Assembly: GCA_018241455.1 (NCBI GenBank)
Contig: JAFEDW010000155.1
Location: 1-5,059 of the forward strand
Reading direction: 5' to 3'
DNA: 5,059 nucleotides
From: Pseudomonadota bacterium
GTDB lineage: Bacteria > Pseudomonadota > Gammaproteobacteria > Steroidobacterales > Steroidobacteraceae
Shown: piece by piece, positions 1 to 5,059 of the stretch
Layout of the letters: the number at the start of each line of letters is the position of its first letter
How positions within the stretch are numbered: the first letter of the stretch is position 1
Notes under the pieces: model-generated
The model's database searches: none
Seen by the model: only the letters and a program-made list of their open reading frames with translations
Told to the model about the DNA's origin: nothing
Translations under genes and position numbers: made by a program

Positions 1-1
1 C

Positions 2-400
2 CTGAACTCCGGATTCATGATCGCGCAGGTCACGGCCGCGGCGCTGGCCTCCGAGAACAAGTCACTCGCGCACCCGTCGAGCGTCGACACGATTCCCACC
101 TCGGCCAACCAGGAAGACCATGTCTCGATGGCGACCTACGCGGCGCGCCGCCTGCTCAGCATGGCGGACAACGCGGCCGGCATCGTCGCGATCGAGCTGC
201 TGGCGGCCGCGCAGGGCCTGGACTTCCATCGCCCGCTGCGCAGCTCGAAGGCACTCGAGGGCGCGCGCGCCCTGCTGCGCCGGCGCGTGCCGGCGCTGAA
301 AGCCGATCGCTACTTCGCGCCTGACATTGCCGCCGCGCGCGAGCTGGTCACCAGCGGCGCGTTGCGCGTACAGCTGTTGCCACGGCTGTTTGCCGGCTGA
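2..400 (+). CDS. hutH: Histidine ammonia-lyase, C-terminal part (5' end outside window)
   Basis: Histidine ammonia-lyase deaminates L-histidine to trans-urocanate in the cytoplasm, the first step of histidine use. The frame is open from the window edge; the fragment has 132 residues of a family usually near 510. It starts in the conserved stretch LNSGFMIAQVTAAALASENK and continues with the strongly conserved TSANQEDHVSMA at fragment residues 33-44, whose QED Glu is, from family knowledge, an active-site residue. The C-terminus (RYFAPDIAAA, then a short hydrophobic tail) is the normal family end. The MIO-forming Ala-Ser-Gly triplet lies upstream and cannot be seen, so activity cannot be judged. 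The Met codon at 17 is internal, not the start. hutG follows after 22 bases, which fits a hut operon. Identification is very secure. Confidence 0.96.
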   Translation: MNSGFMIAQVTAAALASENKSLAHPSSVDTIPTSANQEDHVSMATYAARRLLSMADNAAGIVAIELLAAAQGLDFHRPLRSSKALEGARALLRRRVPALKADRYFAPDIAAARELVTSGALRVQLLPRLFAG

Positions 401-421
401 GACGAGCCGCGCGGCTGGCAA
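390..421 (+). promoter_or_regulatory. Possible RNA hairpin over the hutH stop and before the hutG start
   Basis: TTGCCGGCT at 390-398 can pair with GGCTGGCAA at 413-421 (nine pairs, two of them G-U) around a 14-base loop. It spans the hutH TGA (398-400) and ends one base before the hutG GTG (423). The loop side also holds a perfect 12-bp palindrome, AGCCGCGCGGCT, at 405-416, which would compete. No clear Shine-Dalgarno sequence precedes the GTG. If the hairpin is real, ribosomes finishing hutH would open it and couple hutG translation to hutH. In DNA this GC-rich such pairings arise often by chance, so this is a weak call. Confidence 0.22.
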
Positions 422-422
422 C

Positions 423-1241
423 GTGACGCACACGGCGCAGACTTTTCCGACGCACACGGTGACGCTCGGCGCTTCGCCGCTGGTCATCAGCGTGCCGCAC
501 GGCGGCACCGCACTGCCTGCCGACCTGGCCGCCGAGCTCACGCCACTGGCGCTCACGGTGCCCGACACCGACTGGCACGTCGGCAAACTCTACGCTTTCG
601 CCGCCACGCTCGGCGCGTCGATGATCATGGCGCGCCAGTCGCGCTACCTGATCGACCTGAATCGCCCGCCCGACGATGCGGCGCTCTACACAACCTCGCC
701 ACAAACGGGACTGTGCCCGGCACTGAGCTTTGCCGGCGAGCCGCTCTACCGCGACGGCCGCACCGCGGTGCCGGCCGCCGAAGTCGCCCGGCGGCGCGCG
801 CAGTACTGGGAACCGTACCACCGCGAGCTGCGCGCACTGCTCGATGCCGCGCGGGCGAAACACGGCTACGCGCTGCTGCTCGACGCGCATTCGATCCGCA
901 GCGTCGTGCCACGATTGTTCGACGGCAAGCTGCCCGATATCAACGTCGGCACGAACGATGGCCGCTCCTGCGCGCCACGGGTCAGCGCGGCGCTGCGCCC
1001 ATTGCTGGCGGCCACGACGCGCTGGTCGCACGTTTTCGACGGGCGTTTCAAGGGCGGGCACATCACCCGGCATTACGGACAGCCGGCGCACGACGTGCAC
1101 GCGCTGCAGATCGAGCTCGCGCAGTGCAGCTACATGGATGAGTCCGGCACCAGCTACGATGCCGCGCGCGCCGCGCCGTTGCAGGAGCTGCTGCGGCAGC
1201 TGCTCACGGCGTTGCTGGCGCTGCGTTTCGATCCCGCATGA
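423..1241 (+). CDS. hutG: N-formylglutamate deformylase
   Basis: HutG hydrolyses N-formyl-L-glutamate to formate and glutamate, the last step of the histidine pathway that runs through HutF rather than a direct formamidase. The product has 272 residues, close to the family's usual 265-275. Family blocks are in order: VISVPHGG at 21-28, TDWH at 49-52, LIDLNRPPDD at 76-85, LLLDAHSI at 151-158 with D154 and H156, PDINVGTNDGRSC at 171-183, GGHITRHYG at 211-219 and QIELAQ at 229-234 with E231. The conserved His, Asp and Glu positions resemble those of zinc-dependent amidohydrolases. I chose GTG 423 because the frame upstream to ATG 327 is only hutH read out of frame, and because family members begin about 15-20 residues before the PHGG block. 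GTG 459 is a less likely alternative. The stop overlaps the next gene's start. A hutF should exist elsewhere in the genome. Confidence 0.93.
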   Translation: MTHTAQTFPTHTVTLGASPLVISVPHGGTALPADLAAELTPLALTVPDTDWHVGKLYAFAATLGASMIMARQSRYLIDLNRPPDDAALYTTSPQTGLCPALSFAGEPLYRDGRTAVPAAEVARRRAQYWEPYHRELRALLDAARAKHGYALLLDAHSIRSVVPRLFDGKLPDINVGTNDGRSCAPRVSAALRPLLAATTRWSHVFDGRFKGGHITRHYGQPAHDVHALQIELAQCSYMDESGTSYDAARAAPLQELLRQLLTALLALRFDPA

Positions 1242-3121
1242 GCGCGGAGATGAATCCGCGTTTGCTGGCAGAGGCCGAACGGCGCGTGCGCGCCGCATTG
1301 GCCACTGCGCCCGGCGCCGCAACGCTGCACGATGACCTCGGTTCGATACTTTCCCGGCAGGGCCGGCATGTCGAAGCCATTCCGGCCTTCGAGCGCGCAT
1401 TGCAACTCGATCCGCAACTGCCCCACACGCGCAAGCGCCTCGCGGACGCGCTCGCGGCCAGCGGCCGTGCACAGGATGCCGACCAGCTCTATGCGCAGTA
1501 TCTCGCGCAGGACCCTGACCGGCAGGCGATCGTCGCGGGAGCGGAGCACCTGCACGCCGGGCGCCGCAAGGAAGCGATCGCGGCGTTCGAGGGCGTCGTG
1601 CGCCGCAATCCAGACCACATCGACGCGCTGCGCATGCTGGCGATCACGCTGGCGGGCGAGCCGTCGACGGCCGACGATGCCGAGGCGCTGCTGAAGAAAG
1701 TGACCGCGCTCGCGCCCGACTACACCGCAGCCTGGATCAACCTCGGCGCGCTGTATGTCGACCAGAGGAAATGGGTCAAGGGCGTCGAGAGTTTCCGCAC
1801 CGCCACGCGCCTGGAGCCTGCAAATCCCACCGCCTGGCTGGGACTCGCCAACGCGCTGGCACAGGCCACCTACCCGGAAGAAAGCGTGGCCGCGTACCGC
1901 CGCGCGGTCGAGTTGAACCCGGGCAACGCGAACGCGCAGATCAGCCTGGCGCATGAATTGAAATCCATTGGCGAGCAGGACGCGGCAATCGAGGCGTATC
2001 GGGCGGCGATCCGGCTGCGCCCCGATTTCGGCGAGGCCTACTGGAGCCTGGCCAACCTCAAGACCTTTCGATTTTCGCCGGATGACATTGCCGCCATGCG
2101 CGCGCAGGTGGAGCGCGAAACGCTGACGCCTTCCACCGCGGCGCATTTTTGCTTCGCGCTCGGCAAGGCGTACGAAGACAACGCCGACTACGATTCAGCG
2201 TGGGAGTGGTACCACTCAGGCAACCAGCGCCAGCGGCCGCTGGTGTCGCACGATCCACTGATCATGGAGAAGCGCCACGCGGCGATCATGGCCACCTTCG
2301 ACGCCGACTTCATGCGCGAGCGCGCCGGCCAGGGGTTCGAGGCGCCGGATCCGATCTTCATCGTCGGCCTGCATCGATCCGGGTCGACGCTGATCGAGCA
2401 GATCCTGGCGTCGCACTCGCAGGTCGAGGGCACGGCGGAATTGCCGAACCTCGGCAAGATCTCCGTGACCGTCGGCCGCTACCGGCCCGACAACGTCGTG
2501 TTTCCGGAGGCCGTGCGCGACCTGCGTCCCAGGGACTGGCGCGCCTACGGCCAGCAGTACATCGAAGACACGCGCCGCCACCGGCACACGAACCGGCCGT
2601 ACTTCACCGACAAGATGCCGAGCAATTTCCCGCTGATCGGTTTCCTGCATCTCATCCTGCCGAACGCCAGGATCATCAATGCACGCCGCCATCCGCTCGA
2701 CAGCCTGCTCGGCAACTACAAGCAGCTCTACGGAGGCGGCCCCGACTACAGCTACGACATGGAAGAGCTGTCGGATTACTACCGCCAATACCATCGACTG
2801 ATGCAGCACTGGGAGCAGGCGCTGCCCGGCAAGGTGCTGACGGTGCACTACGAAGATACGGTGCTGGACCTGGAATCGCAGGTACGGCGCATCCTCGGGC
2901 ATTGCGGCCTGCCGTTTGAGGAGTCGTGCCTGCATTACTACCGGAATACGCGCGCCGTGAAGACCGCGAGCTCCGAGCAGGTGCGGCGGCCGATCTACAC
3001 CGGGGCGCTGGGCACCTGGCGCCGCTACGAAAAGCACCTCGGGCTGTGGAAGACGGAGCTCGCCGACATCATCGACGCGCTGCCGGAACGCGTGAAGAAT
3101 GCCGGGCTCAACCCGGCATGA
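1238..3121 (+). CDS. TPR-repeat PAPS-dependent sulfotransferase
   Basis: This protein joins a TPR protein-binding array to a sulfotransferase domain that should move a sulfuryl group from PAPS to an unknown acceptor. Of 627 residues, about 27-270 form seven to eight TPR units (for example 27-60, 61-94, 162-196, 197-230, 231-264); a linker containing one more TPR-like hairpin (302-333) follows. The catalytic domain starts near 370. The 5'-phosphosulfate loop is GLHRSGSTLIEQIL at 377-390, DKMPSNF is at 458-464, and the 3'-phosphate block is RRHPLDSLLGNY at 483-494. The end (VHYEDTVLDL, then TGALGTWRRYEKHLG) is typical. E401 in the segment after the loop may be the catalytic base, by analogy with tyrosylprotein sulfotransferases. 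No signal peptide or membrane segment is seen, so it is probably cytoplasmic. Odd points are His379 where Pro is usual and Gly492 where Ser is usual. The ATGA overlap with hutG and the lack of a Shine-Dalgarno sequence suggest translational coupling. The acceptor could be protein, peptide, sugar or small molecule. Confidence 0.92.
   Translation: MSAEMNPRLLAEAERRVRAALATAPGAATLHDDLGSILSRQGRHVEAIPAFERALQLDPQLPHTRKRLADALAASGRAQDADQLYAQYLAQDPDRQAIVAGAEHLHAGRRKEAIAAFEGVVRRNPDHIDALRMLAITLAGEPSTADDAEALLKKVTALAPDYTAAWINLGALYVDQRKWVKGVESFRTATRLEPANPTAWLGLANALAQATYPEESVAAYRRAVELNPGNANAQISLAHELKSIGEQDAAIEAYRAAIRLRPDFGEAYWSLANLKTFRFSPDDIAAMRAQVERETLTPSTAAHFCFALGKAYEDNADYDSAWEWYHSGNQRQRPLVSHDPLIMEKRHAAIMATFDADFMRERAGQGFEAPDPIFIVGLHRSGSTLIEQILASHSQVEGTAELPNLGKISVTVGRYRPDNVVFPEAVRDLRPRDWRAYGQQYIEDTRRHRHTNRPYFTDKMPSNFPLIGFLHLILPNARIINARRHPLDSLLGNYKQLYGGGPDYSYDMEELSDYYRQYHRLMQHWEQALPGKVLTVHYEDTVLDLESQVRRILGHCGLPFEESCLHYYRNTRAVKTASSEQVRRPIYTGALGTWRRYEKHLGLWKTELADIIDALPERVKNAGLNPA
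3099..3119. terminator. Perfect hairpin at the convergent gene ends, probable terminator
   Basis: ATGCCGGG at 3099-3106 and CCCGGCAT at 3112-3119 form a perfect 8-bp stem with a five-base loop (CTCAA). It lies in the last codons of the plus-strand sulfotransferase gene and begins six bases past the stop of the minus-strand propeller gene. Read on the minus strand the stem is followed by TCTTCACG, moderately T-rich; on the plus strand it is followed by GAGACTTCAG, which has no U-tract. It is therefore a better terminator for the minus-strand genes, and possibly weak in the other direction. Only four bases separate the two stop codons, so any terminator must lie inside coding sequence here. Confidence 0.5.
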
Positions 3122-3125
3122 GACT

Positions 3126-4055
3126 TCAGTCGAATGGCCAGACCTCCAGGCCGTGGATCGCGTTGCGGATGTCGCGCGTCAGGTTCACCGACATCAGCAT
3201 CTCGTTCTGTTTCAGGTCGTAGATCGTCACTGTCGATGGCGAAGATCCGCCAGCGACGATCGAATCGCTGATCACGCACAGGCCGCGCGCGAATCCCTGG
3301 CGCGCGATGCCGCTGGTGTCGGCGTCGCGAAAGGTCAGGGTTTCGACCTCGTAGGTCGGCACCTTCATGATGCGGTCTTCGCGCTCGTCGCGCCCGGAAT
3401 AGCGCAGCGTCCCCGCCTGCGTGTCGTTGAACAGCACGCCGTTGCGGAACGGCCGCGCATTGTGGGTGCCGGGCGGAAGTTCCACCGACATCTGGATGCG
3501 CTTGCCCGTGAACTGCAGCATGCCGCCGGTGTTCAGCCCGCACAGGTACATGCCGCTGTCATCGGCGTGCACGTTGTTGATGTGCAGTTTGTTCAGCGGC
3601 AGCGGGCCCGCATCGCCCATGGGATCGAAGCGTGAGAAAAAGAAACGGTATTCGCGCATCTGCACGTGCATGGCCCAGTCGAAGGCCTTTGCGTCGAGAT
3701 TGAAGCCAAGAATACTGTCGAACCCTGTGGAGGCCAGGAACAGTTCGCGGCCGTGGACGCTGAGTTCGTGGCAATGGCGCAGGTACGGGCTGCGCCAGGA
3801 TCCGACGCGGCGAAAATCCGGCGTATAGGCCAGCAGCTCATCGCTCGCGGCCATGTAGACGAGCTCGCCGTCGAAGGCGATACCGCGCAGGCCGCGATCC
3901 CAGCCGCGGCCCTGCCAGTCGATGTCGACGGTGTTCCAGTCGATGACCTGCACGGCCTCGCGCGATTGCAGGTCGATCAGGTAGACGCCACCATGGCTCT
4001 CGCCCTTGTGGCTGCCGCGCACGACCGACGAGGCAACGAGTCGCCTGACGCCCAA
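3126..4055 (-). CDS. Predicted six-bladed beta-propeller protein of unknown function
   Basis: I do not recognise a named family; it may be near the uncharacterised DUF4915/TIGR03032 proteins, but I cannot verify this. The 309 residues show repeated beta-rich units of about 25 residues: 6-30, 55-81, 96-121, 158-184, 198-221 and 257-281. The last strand, HGLEVWPFD (301-309), probably completes blade 1 as in ring-closed propellers. Each inner strand carries a basic residue at the same place: R57, H96, H158, H198, R257, H301. No signal peptide or membrane segment is seen, so it is likely cytoplasmic unless the true start lies elsewhere. There is no usable ATG before residue 68. TTG at 4055 is chosen because GAGG sits seven bases upstream and the VYLIDL blade is kept; GTG at 4022 is the alternative. 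The TonB receptor stop is 33 bases upstream in the same frame, so the two are probably co-transcribed. The C-terminus meets the sulfotransferase gene. Gene call strong, fold call moderate, function unknown. Confidence 0.82.
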   Translation of the reverse strand: MGVRRLVASSVVRGSHKGESHGGVYLIDLQSREAVQVIDWNTVDIDWQGRGWDRGLRGIAFDGELVYMAASDELLAYTPDFRRVGSWRSPYLRHCHELSVHGRELFLASTGFDSILGFNLDAKAFDWAMHVQMREYRFFFSRFDPMGDAGPLPLNKLHINNVHADDSGMYLCGLNTGGMLQFTGKRIQMSVELPPGTHNARPFRNGVLFNDTQAGTLRYSGRDEREDRIMKVPTYEVETLTFRDADTSGIARQGFARGLCVISDSIVAGGSSPSTVTIYDLKQNEMLMSVNLTRDIRNAIHGLEVWPFD

Positions 4056-4062
4056 GTGTCCG

Positions 4063-4066
4063 CCTC
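4063..4066 (-). promoter_or_regulatory. Shine-Dalgarno sequence supporting a TTG start
   Basis: On the minus strand GAGG is followed by seven bases (CGGACAC) and then TTG at 4055-4053. This is good ribosome-binding spacing and is the main reason to start the propeller gene at TTG, since no in-frame ATG or GTG lies between the receptor stop and this codon. Confidence 0.55.
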
Positions 4067-4088
4067 GCTGGCCCGCCGCCGCGGCAGC

Positions 4089-5059
4089 CTAGAAATTCTT
4101 GCGAATCGTCAAGCCGATGTTCCGTGGGCGGAACCGCGCCTGCAGGTTGTGGAAGCGCGGATCGCCGAACTGGTCGGCGTAGAAGCCCTCGCTGGTCGAT
4201 ATCCAGTTCGAACCATTGGAATCCCAGATGTTGTCGACCTTCAACGTGAGTTCCGTCTTGCCCGCCGTGTTGAATCCCAGCTGGAACTTGCCGAAATTCC
4301 ACGGTTGCACGCGGCCTGCCTGCCCATCCGCCTCGGCGTAGGAGAGATCCTGGTACTCGTACGACTGATGGCTGTAGTCGAAGCGGGCCCAGAGTTCGCC
4401 TCCCATCGGCTTCCAGTTGAAGGTGTACTCGACGCCCGCGGCAGCCTTGAACTTCGGAGCACCGACCATCATCGTGCCGGCCGCTATCGTGGAACCGTCG
4501 GGATAGTGGACGTCGTCGGTCAGTTTCGGATCGGCCGCGGTCAGGTTGAAGTCCAGCGACAGGCCGCGCGACACACGCGCCGCGCCGCTGATTTCAATGC
4601 CCTTGGTCTCTGCAGTTCCGCCGTTGATGGTGCCGCGTACGTACCACGGCTCGCCGCCCGCATGGTTGCTTTGCAGCTGGATGTCTTTCCAGTGCATCAG
4701 GAACATCGAGACGTTGAGCGTAAGACGCCGGTCGAACCATTGGCTCTTCAGGCCCGCTTCATAGTTGGACAGCTTGTCGGGCCCGTACTTGAGCGGAATC
4801 AGGCCGGTGTTGGCGGCACGCTGGCTATTGTCGCCACCCAGGCGGAAACCCTGGCTGAACAGCGCATAGGCCATGACATCCTTGTTGAATTTGTACTGCG
4901 TGCCCAGCTTGAACAGTGTCGCGCTGTCACTGCCGTTTCTCTGGTTATCGCCGGGTGCATTCACCGGTATGCCCAATGGCACGTCGTAGTTCTGGTCTAT
5001 GGTGCGGTTGTACTTGAACCAGCGGCCGCCAAGCGTGACCGTCCAGGGATCGGTCAGCT
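4089..5059 (-). CDS. TonB-dependent outer-membrane receptor, C-terminal barrel (5' end outside window)
   Basis: TonB-dependent receptors import scarce ligands (iron chelates, vitamins, sugars, other organics) across the outer membrane using ExbBD-TonB energy. The frame stays open to the window edge, giving 322 residues of a family that usually has 700-1000. Only barrel strands are present: WTVTLGGRWFKY near the start, YALFSQGFRLGG ending at fragment residue 75, the block around NYEAGLKSQWFDRRLTLN at 98-115, GGTAETKGIEISG at 146-158, LTLKVDNIWDS at 270-280, and the end IRKNF. The terminal Phe is the usual BAM-recognised end of outer-membrane proteins, so the stop is genuine. Alternating polar and aromatic residues fit a beta-barrel. 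The TonB box, plug and signal peptide would lie beyond position 5059. Met at 4982 is internal, not the start. The propeller gene follows 33 bases downstream, probably in one operon. The ligand cannot be told from this part. Confidence 0.95.
   Translation of the reverse strand, partial: LTDPWTVTLGGRWFKYNRTIDQNYDVPLGIPVNAPGDNQRNGSDSATLFKLGTQYKFNKDVMAYALFSQGFRLGGDNSQRAANTGLIPLKYGPDKLSNYEAGLKSQWFDRRLTLNVSMFLMHWKDIQLQSNHAGGEPWYVRGTINGGTAETKGIEISGAARVSRGLSLDFNLTAADPKLTDDVHYPDGSTIAAGTMMVGAPKFKAAAGVEYTFNWKPMGGELWARFDYSHQSYEYQDLSYAEADGQAGRVQPWNFGKFQLGFNTAGKTELTLKVDNIWDSNGSNWISTSEGFYADQFGDPRFHNLQARFRPRNIGLTIRKNF

Noticed and set aside
327..422. ATG at 327 as the hutG start, giving 304 residues
   Set aside because: The extra 32 residues are hutH read in another frame, would overlap hutH by 74 bases, and are absent from the usual HutG N-terminus.
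1250..1252. Second ATG as the sulfotransferase start
   Set aside because: The GGAG before it is directly adjacent to the codon, too close for ribosome binding, whereas ATG 1238 forms a classic ATGA coupled start.
348..1472. Long minus-strand open frame (374 residues) opposite hutG and the sulfotransferase start
   Set aside because: Its product is rich in Arg and Ala with no recognisable motif, and it lies opposite a convincing hutG. Long antisense frames are expected in DNA with this codon bias.
1154..2146. Minus-strand open frame (330 residues) opposite the TPR array
   Set aside because: Low-complexity Arg/Gly/Val-rich shadow of the TPR-coding strand, with no domain seen.
2216..3037. Minus-strand open frame (273 residues) opposite the sulfotransferase domain
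   Set aside because: Lies opposite clear PAPS-binding motifs and shows no motif of its own.
3099..3635. Plus-strand open frame of 178 residues downstream of the sulfotransferase
   Set aside because: Antisense to the propeller gene, which has regular blade repeats; no motif in the plus-strand product.
4089..4982. Met at 4982 as the start of the receptor gene
   Set aside because: The same frame continues upstream to the window edge with typical barrel sequence (WTVTLGGRWF), so this Met is internal.

Overview
This is a GC-rich, almost fully coding bacterial window with two plus-strand genes or gene pairs meeting two minus-strand genes at about position 3122. The genes point to a Gram-negative proteobacterium: a TonB-dependent outer-membrane receptor, the hutF/hutG-type route of histidine breakdown, and a TPR-sulfotransferase of a kind common in aquatic and soil Proteobacteria. 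A gammaproteobacterium such as the Steroidobacter/Nevskiales group would fit, but this rests on remembered gene content and not on a marker gene.

Plus strand, 1-3121: the window opens inside the end of hutH (histidine ammonia-lyase, last 132 residues). A 22-base gap with a possible RNA hairpin leads to hutG (N-formylglutamate deformylase, GTG start at 423). The hutG stop overlaps by four bases (ATGA) the start of a 627-residue protein with seven or eight TPR repeats followed by a PAPS-dependent sulfotransferase domain. hutH and hutG perform the first and last steps of histidine-to-glutamate degradation. The sulfotransferase has no known part in that pathway but is probably translated from the same message.

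Minus strand, 5059-3126: the C-terminal 322 residues of a TonB-dependent receptor (5' end outside the window, natural terminal Phe) are followed 33 bases later by a 309-residue protein with no ATG start. I read it as a six-bladed beta-propeller. Each inner blade strand carries one His or Arg at the same position (R57, H96, H158, H198, R257, H301), a pattern that would place six basic residues around the central channel. The propeller and sulfotransferase genes converge with four bases between their stops. A perfect 8-bp hairpin in the last codons of the sulfotransferase gene is the likely terminator for the minus-strand pair.

The most interesting reading is that receptor, propeller and sulfotransferase form one functional neighbourhood, importing or modifying a compound, placed next to a hut operon. 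The sequence supports the neighbourhood and the propeller pattern; the shared function is inference. There is no gene-free stretch above 35 bases, and I saw no RNA gene, CRISPR array, insertion sequence or integration site.
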